64,000 bases of DNA from Botryosphaeria dothidea (taxonomy: Eukaryota; Ascomycota; Dothideomycetes; Botryosphaeriales; Botryosphaeriaceae): contig WWBZ02000073.1 in assembly GCA_011503125.2 (NCBI GenBank), forward strand, positions 186,001-250,000, in the 5' to 3' direction. Both the position numbers and the translations under genes were made by a program. Positions 45,674 through 56,700 of the stretch are shown piece by piece. The stretch's first letter is position 1, and every line of letters begins with the position of its first letter. The notes beneath the pieces are model-generated. The model worked only from the letters and a program-made list of their open reading frames with translations, did not search any database and was not told the DNA's origin.

Positions 45674-46641
45674 ATGTCTTCGCCAAACGGCACTGGCTCT
45701 GACGAGTATGAGATGAGAGACCCGGAGCGACCGCCATTGAAGCATCGCGAAACACATGAGAGCACTTACACGAGGCCTTACACCAATTACGCGCACTGGA
45801 TTGGGCGTGAACCCACCTTCGCAATCTTCCGACGCTTCGCCTCTCTCAACGCGCTGAACCTTCTTGCACTCCAAGCCGAAATATCTCACGAGGAGCACGA
45901 ACTGCATACACTCCAATTGGATGACGTGGAATTCGACAACCACACGAACTTCATGCGCTTGATCGAGGCCGATAAAGACAGCAATGCAGGGAAACAATGG
46001 CAGCAGATACTGAAACTCCGCCCAATGCTTAAACAATACAGTAAGTGTTGAGTATGCTGCTGTGACAACAGAGATTGACTCAGTGCGTAGATACGCTTCT
46101 ATTTGAGAACAAAAAACTGTTCAAGCTCTCCAAGCCCAATGCCGCCGACCGCAAGGAGTTGATGAAAGTGCTGTACCTCCACGAAAACGCAAGCCAGCCT
46201 TCCTGGCTCGAACATCCCGAGAACATCTTCGAGCAAATCGACGGCGAGAGTATGCACAGCGACCATGTCACCATTGGTCACAGACCGGTGAGCCAAGACA
46301 GATTCACACGTTGGATGTTCGACCGGGCTCTGCCTTGGATGCATGGACGCTTTGGCGGAGCGTCTGTGGATGCGCCCTTTCGCGAGTATGATGACGAGAC
46401 GATGGATCGGGTGATCGGCGCCCTGGTCATTACGGGTGCTTCGCTCCTGCCTACCGTATCAATTTTTGCCCTGAACTACATACCCAAGACGGTCTACCGA
46501 CTGGCATTCATCTCGGTCTTCTCGTTCATGTTCACGGTGGCATTGGCCTTCTTCACGAATGCGAGGAAGATTGAAATCTTCACTGCAGCAGTAGCGCTGG
46601 CCTCTGTTCAGGTTGTTTTCATCGGAACCCAGAATTGTTAG
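45674..46641 (+). CDS. DUF6594 family membrane protein
   Basis: Exons 45674–46040 and 46091–46641 give 305 aa. The architecture is that of fungal DUF6594 proteins. A cytosolic N-terminal half starts with FAIFRRFASLNALNLLALQAEISHEEHEL, a long helix and coiled-coil-like region. The C-terminus has three hydrophobic segments: VIGALVITGASLLPTVSIFAL, VYRLAFISVFSFMFTVALAFF and KIEIFTAAVALASVQVVFIG. The FTNARKIEIF turn between TM2 and TM3 is characteristic. No function has been established for the family to my knowledge; the family name comes from recognition of this pattern. The gene is divergent from a retropepsin-like protease. An upstream in-frame ATG (45536) would add 46 residues of less protein-like sequence. 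Confidence 0.85.
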
Positions 46642-47607
46642 GGTTGAAAGGTGATGGAGAGAGTCCAACATGTTAAGAGGAAGGATGCATGAAAAGTTGA
46701 GAAAGGTTAATTTGTAATCCATCAGTTTTGGACTCTCCAAAATTTGCTGCGGTAACTGCCGTGAACAACCATCGCGAGGTCAGCCTCTCAGCCAGAAGCA
46801 GGCAACGAGGCTGGTTTTCAGCCTAGATAAGACGGAATTGTAGGTGCATATGCGGGGTAACAGCTAAGCGCCTCGAAATCGAGTGAGATGATTCCAGCTG
46901 CACATAGCCTTTTTGGGGGCGCTTTATGGAACAGAGGGAACGATTGGGCGATGGAATTGAAGCACTCGTCCAGACTCAAGTGTTGTATGTTTTACGTGAC
47001 CCGGCTATTTTAATCAATCCGTCAACCACCCATAGCAGTAATTTAATGGTTGTCTGGTTTCTCTATGGGAATTTCGCATTTGGCGCTGACCGTTGGCTGC
47101 AGCACTTTTCTGTAGACCACATTCACGTACACGACAGGATGAAAATGGCGCCGTGGCTTATGCGTGTAAGCTGCAAAGCTGGATTTTGGGGTTTCTATCC
47201 TCCGAGGAGCGCGTGTTCGGCGACACCGTATGTGGATCAAAATCATCAGAGACACAACAAGGCTGAGACGGGGCCAAGAACTGCAATTGATGCCTCAAAC
47301 AAACTGTTCAATCAGGATAATGGAAGACGTGAATGGCCCCATCTGGACTCAGAATAGCACCGTCATGACCGCAGCCGTCCCGAACGACTGGTTGAAGTGC
47401 TGTAGCTTGTCAACGAAGGGCGCGTACGGCGGCGGAGGGCTGCACCAAGCGATGCCACACCAGACACACGATGGGGTCGGGGTTGAGCCGGTCAAAGACT
47501 TCGAGGCTGAATGTGGCGCTTTCTCTAACGTCTTGGGGGGGGGGGGGCTTTAGGAGGTAGTGGCGGCGTGCTTGCGCGTTCGGTGATGCCGAAGAGCCGA
47601 GGCGCCT
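46642..47607. other. Intergenic region with degenerate repeat copy
   Basis: AT-rich spacer between convergent genes (DUF6594 plus, P450 minus). It holds a copy of the degenerate repeat found near RRP7 (listed separately) and a G13 run at about 47535–47547. No gene is supported. Confidence 0.5.
47041..47116 (-). mobile_element. Degenerate repeat copy related to the element at 23764–23945
   Basis: In reverse complement this reads GTGCTGCAGCCAACGGTCAG followed by CGCCAAATGCG. It differs from the 23766–23788 core by three transitions over the first 24 bases. Similarity to the other arm continues further out (GAC AACCAGACA/CAAGCCAGACA side, plus-strand TTGTCTGG shared at 47050 and about 23862). 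No coding potential is seen. Confidence 0.5.
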
Positions 47608-49525
47608 CTACTTCTTTCTCTCTGAAAACTCCATCATGACTGGAGGCAGCGCGGTCGTGAACGTATCGAGTGCTTCCTTGTCAAAAACCTCACCGGTCTC
47701 GCCCGGAGCGAATGAGACATCGAACTGCTGCGCAATTCTGGAGAGAACGATGCGCATGGAGATCATGGCCAGATTCTTGCCTGGGCACTGGTACGCACCT
47801 GGTGACTGTCAGAAACATCATAAAGACACTGGTCTTGCAAGCTTACCAAGAGCGAAGGGGATGAAAGGCGCTCCATCGGTTTCCATCTCGATTCTCTTCT
47901 CTCCGAACCGTTCCGGCACAAACTCAGCAGCCCGTTTCCAGTAGCGGTCATCGGTTTGAATCAGTTGGACAGGGACGAAGACATTGGTGTCTCCAGGAAT
48001 GTACTGTTCATCTATCTGCAGACCTTGAGGAGGTGTGACTCGGTATCCACCCGTCATGAGCGCTGGCTTCAGACGGAGAGTCTCATTGATGATGTCATCG
48101 ATGTACGTGATCGACTTGACTTTCTCGTATGTCCAGTCAATGGGAGTAGGAATTGCAGCATCGACGTGCGATTGGAGCTTCCTGTAGACTGCAGGATGCT
48201 TGGCAAGGAAATAGAGTATAGAGGTGAGCGTGGTGGCTGTGGTCTCGCTGCCTGCAATAATGACGACGCGAGAATCCTCATGCAGCGCTTCCTCGGTCGG
48301 TGATGCTGATGTGTCTTTCTCTACGTATGCCTTGAGCAGCCAGGAGACAATGTCTTGGGGGTACTGTTCGGGATCCCATTGCTGGTGACGAGTTTGAATT
48401 CAGCATCCGTCGGGTCGGATTTGCGTGGGAAATCAAGCACTCACCTTCTGCTTCGCCTTGATTTCAGCCGCGCACCAGCTGAAGAACCCCGCATACGACG
48501 CAGCCGCTCCCGGCACGCGCGAGATCAGGTTAAGAAACCACGGTACATGGCTCATGATCCCCAGAATTTCCATATGCGAATGAATCCCCTTGATGGCGGG
48601 ATGCTCCGTTCCGCTTGCTATGCCACCGAAATCTTTGCCAAAGCCAACTTCACCCATGATGTCGAACGATAGGTACATGGACCACGCTGTTGCATCAAGG
48701 GTCTTGATATTGGAAACTTGGGAGACAAACCCATCAACTCTTCGCTTGATACGGGGTTCGTAAGTGTTCAGAGCTGGATTCCATGTAAGCATGTTCATAG
48801 TTTCCCGTTCGCAGGATAAGTTCGCCCATACCTTTGATTGCGAATCCTCTGTCCCACGCCTTGCGCCTCCGTTTGTGGTCGTAGTAATCTCTGCTCATAT
48901 GGATTGAGCACTTTCTGGAGTCACTGTCGACTTGCATGTACCAGGTCGACTTCCGACACTGGGGCGTCGGTCCGAGTATCAACGGGACCGCTGATTTTCG
49001 TACAATTGCAACCTCCCTTGGCCCTGAGAGGGATCCAAATGAGACAGAGTGGCGCGTGGAGAAGTGGGGATGAGTCTTACCAGTCCGAATGAAATCTCCG
49101 TACTTCCGATGCATCTTTTCCACCTCTTTGTAGTACTTGACATCCTTGCCGGCAAGGTACGCGGAGTAGAAGCGTGAGACCTTAGCACCGAAGGGACCGG
49201 GAAACTTGCGTAGCCGATGGAAGAAGACTCGATATACCGCCATGCTCAAGAAAAGGCCGGCATCGAAGCTAATTGCAAGCAACAAGACTCTTGCACAGGC
49301 GGAGATGAACGAGAACCCAATGAGAAGATGAGCAGAGGTGACTAATGCAGATGCAGCCCAGAGCAGGGCAAGAAAAGTGTACATGAAATTGTCCACGTCC
49401 AAGTATCTCACCACCGTGATATGGAATAGTATGCCCAGTACGGCAGTAGATGTTGCAGCAGTGACATGGTTCGTCTCCAGTACGATCTTCAACCCCGCAA
49501 AGGAGGTATCAGTGGTAGAATCCAT
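47608..49525 (-). CDS. Cytochrome P450 monooxygenase with multi-pass N-terminus
   Basis: Five exons, 49525–49081, 49023–48832, 48773–48445, 48381–47847 and 47798–47608, give 563 aa. All class signatures are present: KFPGPFGAKVSRFY (proline-rich hinge), I-helix IIAGSETTATTL, K-helix NETLRLKP, meander FVPERFGEK and heme loop FALGAYQCPG with the ligand Cys near residue 505. The heme loop is split by the last intron, and only the spliced form restores FxxGxxxCxG. Two to three hydrophobic segments precede the hinge (about residues 20–105), longer than the usual single anchor and typical of some fungal secondary-metabolism P450s. The product is probably ER-bound and needs the NADPH reductase. Substrate is unknown. 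Its neighbours (an Ada-like regulator and a methyltransferase) do not define a pathway. Confidence 0.92.
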
Positions 49526-50596
49526 CGTTGGACGTTCCCGAGAGAGTAAATGGAGGAAAGCAAGGTACGTACGTAAAGGATGAAGGGGCCGTGGTCAGTA
49601 CAAAGGGAAAAATCGTTGCTTATAATGAGAACGGCGAGTTCTGGGAACCAGGGGTCGAATAATGGCAATTGTGGGGTATGCATTGGCGCAGCAGGCATGC
49701 TAGCGAATCAGGGGAGCACCAGTGCTTATTGAGATGGACCGCATCCATTTCTGTCACGGCGCGAGAAGGCACGGCAAAAGGCTGCCGAAGAGATAGTTGG
49801 CGGACTGCGAATCGAATCGTTCAAAAAATTGCATGGGTCCGAGTTTCATCATGGTCGAATTAGCAGACGATATTTTAGATAGTGGATCCTGCTGCCGTTT
49901 GGAATCTCTACGCCGCAGAATTACTTCGCATTATGGAATCATCTCACGTCGGCGAACACAGGAAGGGAAGGTGAAGGAAATGCAGGGCTGTTATTTAGTT
50001 GCAGGTTTTGGAGCAGTAGCCCATGGACTAAGGCACAAACGGTCATATATGCAGATGCAAAGGGCAAAGTTGTGGCCCCCAATCACAACCCCGCAATTAA
50101 ACGCTGACAAAAGTACGTCGAAGGTCCATACTCCCATGATGCTGGAACGAGCTTGCAGAAAGATAAAGGCTGAAGAGCTGACTAACATGGCCTGTGCTCC
50201 TATCATTCAGCTGGGGTATGGATGATTCTCCGGTTTGCTCCGTCCCGCATGAAAAATACGTTGTTCTTTTTGTCATAGGCTTTGAAGCTGTTGTGTTCCG
50301 TCTTCAAAATTCAGCAACATTGCATTATACCGGCGTGCGGGTCTCGCAAATACGCGTAGTCGCACACTGATCAGTGTGCAGAGAGGGCGCGAGAGGGCCA
50401 GCGTCATCTGCTTCCATGGCCGAGATAGTGTCGATGTTTGTATGTTCGACTGTCGGACGGAACCTTCGCTGCCATTGTGTATTTTTTTTTTTTTACGTGT
50501 CGGCGAACATGCGTTTCGTGCATGGAATACCATAAGGCGGCGACGATTTTGCGTGATTGAGAGCAGCAGGTTTGGTCGTTCAACAGACATGATCTC
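49526..50596. other. Intergenic region
   Basis: AT-rich P450 promoter side followed by the 3' flank of the Ada-like gene. A T12-like run lies near 50482–50494. No supportable gene. Confidence 0.45.
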
Positions 50597-51307
50597 TCAG
50601 ATGACACCCTGTGGCAGCGGATTCTCCAACGGAAACGTGACGGGCTCCCACAGCAAAAACTCGTCCCAAGAGTCCCACTCCGAGCCGTCCGTGGAAGAAG
50701 ACAGCGAAGCGTCCAGCGCCGGGCAACCCGCATTCTCCACCGCAAAGGCCTCCTCCGGCGGAAAGTCCAACCACGCCTCCAGTCCCGCCAACTCGGAGCC
50801 CTCGTCTCCAGGCGCATCCCGCTCACTGATCTCTTCGCCCCGCACCGCCGCCTCCTCCTCGAGCGAACGACCATCCCGCCCCCGCTTCAACGCCCGCGCA
50901 TACGCCCCCGGCGTCACCCCAAACGCCTTCTTGAACGCGTCGTGCAAGTACCGCGTCGACAGCCCCACCTCGCCCGCGACCTCGCGCCACACGACGGCCC
51001 CGCGCTCCCTCTCGAGCACGCCGCGCGCGCGCGCCGCCGCCCGCCGCCCGCGCTCGCGCTCGTCGAACCCGTCGCCACTTCCGTCCGGCCGGCAGCGCTT
51101 GCACGCGCGGAAGCCGGCGGCGGCGGCGGACGCGCTGTCGTCGTAGAAGGCGACGTTGGCGCGGCGGGCGAGGCGCGCGGCGCAGGTGGGGCGGCAGTAG
51201 ATGCGGGTGGTGAGGACGGCGTAGACGAAGGCGGCGTGGGCGGCGGGGGCGCGGGAGATGGTGGCGCGCCAGCGGGCGGCGGGGGTGGTGAAGGAGGACG
51301 AGGTCAT
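50597..51307 (-). CDS. Ada-type methylphosphotriester sensor with AraC-like helix-turn-helix
   Basis: Single-exon 236-aa protein. With the ATG at 51307, the four zinc-ligand cysteines fall at residues 38, 42, 69 and 72 (YCRPTC and ACKRC), the same numbering as E. coli Ada, which supports this start. The ligand residues lie in the family pattern TRIYCRPTCAARLARRANVAFY and AAGFRACKRCRPDG. An AraC-type helix follows (WREVAGEVGLSTRYLHDAFKKAFGVTPGAYARA). In the family, one Cys accepts a methyl group from DNA phosphotriesters, turning the protein into an activator of alkylation-repair genes. The C-terminal O6-methylguanine methyltransferase domain of E. coli Ada is absent; instead there is an acidic, Trp/Glu-rich tail that may activate transcription. 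Very high GC in the first 400 bases and no introns are compatible with bacterial ancestry, but this is inference. Confidence 0.87.
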   Translation of the reverse strand: MTSSSFTTPAARWRATISRAPAAHAAFVYAVLTTRIYCRPTCAARLARRANVAFYDDSASAAAAGFRACKRCRPDGSGDGFDERERGRRAAARARGVLERERGAVVWREVAGEVGLSTRYLHDAFKKAFGVTPGAYARALKRGRDGRSLEEEAAVRGEEISERDAPGDEGSELAGLEAWLDFPPEEAFAVENAGCPALDASLSSSTDGSEWDSWDEFLLWEPVTFPLENPLPQGVI

Positions 51308-51743
51308 GGCGAGGTGGTGGTGCTTTGGGGGGTGGGCGTTTTGGAGCTGCGGGCAGAGCGAGGGCATGATGTGGGCGTGGTGGAGGCGTATTTTGGGAGA
51401 TGACGGGGTGGGTGTTTGGCGGGAGAGAGAGATGCGGCGGGGTACTTATCGACCGGGGGGTTGTGGTGGAATTGACCAATGACGGGGCTGATAGGATGTG
51501 CGGCTGTGGCGCAAGCCGTGAATCCTACAACACCTGATTGTCTGACTCAGCAGGATGCGGATTAGGCAGCAATCTTTCTCAAGTACCATGTGAGTCGAGA
51601 GAATCCGCCAAGAAGACTACTCGGACAAAGATTGGTCGCGTCTTGGTGTTGCCCTTTCGAGCGTCATCTTCTCCAATCCTCTTGCCGGAACTGGTCTTCC
51701 AGCCTTTCATCTAAGACAATTGAACGTTTTCGGCGCTACTAAC
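51308..51743. promoter_or_regulatory. Divergent promoter of Ada-like and methyltransferase genes
   Basis: 436 bases between divergent ATG codons. The Ada-like frame is open further to an ATG at 51367, so its start could lie there. No clear core promoter motif was identified. Confidence 0.35.
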
Positions 51744-52788
51744 ATGACGACGCCTCAAGCTCCCCGCAAGGACACCGTCTTTCGCAACTACTCGGCCACG
51801 GCCGCCCAGACCTACGCCACAATACGCCCCTCCTATCCTGCCGAACTCTACTCCTTCGTTCTTTCTCGCCATGAGCAGACAGGCGGCCAATTTGGGACTC
51901 TCCTGGACATCGGTTGCGGGCCTGGCAATGCAACACGTGACCTCGCCCCGGCCTTTGAACACGCTACCGGCGCCGACCCAGGTGCCGAGATGATCGCCAT
52001 GGCAACGAAGTTGGGTGGAAAGGCGAAGGAGGGTGCCATCTCCTGGAGGGTCGCCGGTGCCGAAGAGATTGCCGACGACGAGAGAGCCGGGTTCGCCGAA
52101 GGGAGTGTCGATCTCCTGACGGCCGCCATGGCGGTAAGTGTACAACTGCGGGTTGGAAAAGGGGCTCGAAGCTAATCATGGATGCAAGGCACACTGGTTC
52201 GACATGCCGGCCTTCTGGAAGCAGGCCGCAAGGCTCGTCAAGCCCGGCGGTAGCGTGGCTATCTTCTGCAGGAGCTCCTATTTCTGCCGTAACGCCTCCT
52301 GTGACTTGGTCGGGGTGGGATGTGTTCGCTGACTGTCGTTAGATCCGACTACTCCGAACATCGAAGAGGTGCAGCGCATCTTTGACGACTTCGAGAAGAC
52401 TGATCTCGCGCCGTACGGGTTGGCCGGTCATAGCATGACCCGCGAGTTCTACAGCGCACTCTCTCTTCCGTGGAACTTCGAGGGTGGAGGATCCCCCGAG
52501 TTCCCACAGGATAAGTTTGAGCGCCATGTCTGGAATGTTGATGGCTCGTTGGATGGGGCTGATGGCACCGACTTTTTCGGAGGGAGCCTGACTCTAACGT
52601 TTCCGCAACTGGAGAAGCTAGTGGGGACTGCTAGCCTGGTCACCATGTGGAGGAAAGACCATCCAGAGGCCGAGGGTACCGACAACGACATTGTGAAGAT
52701 AGCGAGCAAGAAGCTGCAAGACGCGACTGGCGCTTCGGAGATCAAGATCGGCACCGGCTTTGCTCTGTTGTTTTTCAAGCGCACTTAG
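51744..52788 (+). CDS. Class I SAM-dependent methyltransferase (Tmt1/Crg1-like)
   Basis: Exons 51744–52133, 52189–52288 and 52343–52788 give 311 aa. The opening FRNYSATAAQTYATIRPSYP, SAM motif I LLDIGCGPGNATRDLAP, ATGADPGAEMI (motif II), VDLLTAAMAAHWFDMPAFWKQ and LVKPGGSVAIF (motif III) are the pattern of yeast trans-aconitate methyltransferase Tmt1 and the related Crg1 enzymes. Small-molecule carboxylates are the known substrates of that group; the substrate here is not readable. An in-frame ATG at 51720 would add eight residues. The second acceptor is AAG. The protein has no signal or membrane segment, so it is likely cytosolic. It is divergent from the Ada-like gene. Confidence 0.88.
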
Positions 52789-53060
52789 AGCCACATCGCA
52801 ATCCAGAGAGGCGAGAGTAGCGAAGCTGCCAGCCACTCCACTTCCTGCAGCCATAGGCCGGCCATGCTTTCGAAACACCAAAGCTGATGGCAACATGAGT
52901 CTCACTTTTTCAATCTCACGCGATCGCAGATGGCAAATGTTTCAAGCATCTTCTATGTGATTAAGGAGCGACTATAAGTATGTACAAAAACAATTGAAGT
53001 TCCGCATTCTCAGCTTGCACACCGACATCGGATGCAGCCGAAGATTCCGCCAGCCACCAT

Positions 53061-53612
53061 TTAGGGAGCAAAGACGGTGGGCTCAATCTTGATATCTTCA
53101 GCCCAGCAATCCTTGCTGTTATCGGTCGTGTCATTGTCGACGCAGTTCAGCTTGACGTCGCTCGTGCCGCTCAGAGCGGTGTGGCCCTGGAATCTGCATT
53201 TTAAAAGACTCGGTTAGCTAGTGCTTTGGAAAATTGGAGGTGGAATCTCGATGCTTCGACTAGAGCGACTGCACATGCGCTCGCAGGGGAATTCCACGTG
53301 ATGTTGATTAGCTTACCCGTCCGGGATGTACAGGAAAGAAACGGCGAGCGTCTTGAAGTCCTGGCCAAAAACGAACTGCGGGGTTCCGTTGCAGAAGTGC
53401 AGCTCGTTCGGGCGGGCAGACTCATGGCTGCAGATCGTCTCGCTGTTGGTGTTCGGGTCGTTGAGCCAGAAAGTGACGTTGGCAGCATCAGAGCCGGCAG
53501 CCTGGGTGAAGTTCAAGCCGGTGACCTCGAAGGACTTGAGCTCAGCGCGCGGAATGGAGGCGCTGTAGGCCGCGGTGGCGAAGCCGAAGAGAGTGAAAAG
53601 AGCGGAATGCAT
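53061..53612 (-). CDS. Small secreted cysteine-containing protein (AA1-like)
   Basis: Exons 53612–53317 and 53193–53061 give 142 aa. A signal peptide (ALFTLFGFATAAYSASI) is followed by a compact domain beginning FEVTGLNFTQ. Four cysteines remain after processing (in TICSHE, HFCNGT, LNCVDN and DCWAED), two disulfides' worth. Size, four cysteines and the beta-rich pattern ending WAEDIKIEP resemble the Alt a 1/AA1-like family of fungal secreted proteins, but this is a resemblance and not a firm assignment. Members are abundant extracellular or cell-wall proteins, some recognised by plants or allergenic to humans; no such activity is inferred here. A TATA box (CTATAAG, 53707–53713) lies about 95 bases upstream, agreeing with strong expression. 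Confidence 0.78.
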
Positions 53613-53706
53613 TTTGGTGGTTTGGAAGTTGTGTAGTAGTAAGAACGAGTGAATGTGGTGAGGAGTGTGTGTTGATGATTTTTGTTCTGTCGGTGTTGCT
53701 CTTGTT

Positions 53707-53713
53707 CTTATAG
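53707..53713 (-). promoter_or_regulatory. Putative TATA box of the small secreted protein gene
   Basis: CTATAAG on the minus strand, 95–101 bases before the ATG at 53612. Position and sequence fit a fungal TATA element. Confidence 0.5.
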
Positions 53714-56700
53714 TTCTCTCTTCGACAAATAGTCGACCAATGGCACTTCTTCGCGTCAGTGGTACTCCGCTCCCGTATTCTGGTGACGGAAGGCATACTG
53801 CGCCTGCGCAGTGCTGGGGAGCCTGACGATCTGAAGAGGGGGAGCTCGAAATACGAGGCCTCACCAGGCCACTATCTGGCCTTCCAAGAAGCGTAGAGGC
53901 TACGGACTAATCCAGAATATCCACGGCGTGTATTTCCGAAGGCGTGCTGATCGTGTGGCTGGTAGTCAATCACGTTCGAGAAAACGAGGTTTCTGCGGGC
54001 CGAGGCGGACTCAAGGCTGAATCCGCCTGGCGAAAAAAAAGGAGAAAACCAAAACATCGTGCAACGGCATTGGTCGTCGGCGAAATCGGTAAACGGGACG
54101 AAGAAAATCCATGCTTGGCCATCTCATTGGAATAAGGCATTCAAGGAAACAAGGCTGTGTAAAATCCACACACGTGAAGAAAGCTAGCATGTGACTGTTG
54201 AAGGGAATAACACCTCCGACATATGCATGCGAATCTTCACAAGATGTTCGTTGCATCCATTCTTACACTATGGTCACGCCGAATAGGACGATTCGTGTAG
54301 CACGTTATCCGAGGTCATATACTGTGTTGAGGTAGCAGGAGGCACGGAGAACACATCGTGCGGTGAAACCACATTGACCTTGCTCAAAGTGGTGGCGAGA
54401 GATGTGGGCGAGTCAGCCACTGCCAATTGTTTAGTGAGCAGAGCCGGAACCCGGCACTTACTTTAATTTTGAGCAGGGTGCAAGGAGAGCCCCCGCAACT
54501 GGGATGAACGTGTTTTGGAGATTCGCAAATGTACTGTTCTCCGATGATTCCTCATCTGCGAAATCCGTCTGTACCACACTAGATATCATATCGACTGCAT
54601 CATTGGAAGTACCACCTCTCATCTTGTTTTTCTGAAGAGTTCTGGTCCATATTGAAGCGAGAGACTATGAGATTCTGACATCTTGGTATATCTAGGATGA
54701 ATCGAGAGGCAGTGGTTTGTGTGGGAGCCCGAGGAAGCCGAAAAGGCGGGCCAATCGTGTGGGTAATGTGGGCCGTGGAAACTAGCTCAGGGATAGAGGC
54801 TGCGCTACTTACCGCTGGCAAGGCAGTTTTCTTGGGGCACAGCGGATTTGCCTATTCTCGCCTCCAGTCCCCTGAAAGGTCGGGAAAAGGTTGCAGTTGT
54901 AGTGGCTTTCCCCACTCTTGGGGCAATCTTCTCCCGCCTTCCTTTCCACATCATGGTTTTGATATTTACCTGGAATTACGGTACAACCCAGAAGTCCCGA
55001 CTTTCAACTATATTGCTCAGGCAAGCTAGTTTGCTGAGCTACCAGATCAGACTGATCAGTAGGCCTTACGCTTTCTCTACATCCCCGACCATCTATCCAT
55101 CAGGCTCCAATATTATCATCCGTCGAGCCACAAAGCCCCCTTTACATCAAAAGGCCACCCAAAGAGCCACGTAAGCAACAGTGCATCTTACCTCGACAAG
55201 CATATGTCACTGAGATGACTGAAAACAGGTTGAGCCGTCTGCTGATACGCAACGCGCCCGTGTTGAATGCGTCTCTCGAAAAGTCCCCCCAATCGACGGC
55301 ACCGATATTGTCCACTCCTTTTCAGACACTCAAGCAGCCCAAGACTGCATCAGACAAAGCCTACAGCCCAGATCACCGTTGAAGGTGTGCAGCCTGCCAC
55401 AATCTCATCGAACGATGAATAGAGAGGCCCATAGGCCGCTCATCACAACACAGAAGATTCATGAAACACAGTGGATGGAACCACCTGTCACGGACTGTCG
55501 CTATAGTGTTCACACTTTATGAAATTCTATCAGGAGTTCGTCGCAAATCCTCCCTTGCCATGGGAGAGGGTAAACTCTTTGCGCATCACGGTAGGATGAT
55601 AACAACCCCTTACATAACCACCTCCAACGACATAGACACAATCTGAAGGGTCGGGCAATGATTACACTCGTAACATATATGGACGTCGAGGGGTGCAATT
55701 ATCCGAACCATAGTCGCCTTGCTTCGATGGGAAGATGAAGATTTGCATGCTCAGCTCTCTTGGAATACTGGTAAGATTCTATGCCATTTTATATCTTGAG
55801 GTAATAGGATCGTATTGCAAGGCATCCACGCTAAAATTCCTCTTATTAATATCTAGGGACTTCATTGTCTCATCGTAACAGGACGAGCAACGTTGTCCAC
55901 CGGTGCCATTCTGTGGGGCTCGCATGCAGTCAACCGTTTCTCGCCACACCCGTTAACGTAGCAACTTGCGAGACTTTCCGTCGGCCCGGCGCTTAGCTGC
56001 AGAAGCGATCAGGTGAGGCCAGTAGTAGCGATGCCTTGATGGCGCCGATATCGATTTTGGTCTTGAACGCGTTTCCCGGCAGCTGGGAATGGGGGCCATG
56101 GTCTTTGCGCCGCACCCGCGCTGCGGGATTATGTCCGAAGACACAACGTGAGTGTTGCAGAGGCGATAAAAAACATGAGCGAAATGGGCATGAAGGATTT
56201 GGTGCTTACTCATTTGGCGCAGCAGGTTCTTGGACCTCCTCAAGTCGACGACACCTAGCCAAAGCATTTCATCGACGGGCCGCGTAGTTGGGGGCCAGAC
56301 TTGATCTTGTCAAAATTATCACAACGCGAAATTTGTATATGAGGGTTGTCTTGCTGAGTGTAAACAGGCTACAACCCCACGAGACATTGAGGGCCGCAAT
56401 CTGGGGCGCACGGTCAAAGTCCAAAAATACAAGGGTGATCCCTCATCTCCCTTCGGCAGTCCTCTTGCAGACCAGGATTACTAACATGCAGAATTAAACA
56501 GGCAGAACCTTTGTTTGGTTGAACCCAGAGACCTGAAGCCCCCACATCGGTCAATAGATCTGCTTGAATGCCTCAGTCTCGATCCGATTCGCATTGCGCG
56601 ACGGTCGTACGACCAAAATGCTGGGGAATAGGGAGGTCTCAGGCACCAACAGCCCCGGCTTTTCGCCTGCGATCCTGCAGGATCTTATCGCCAGCCTTTG

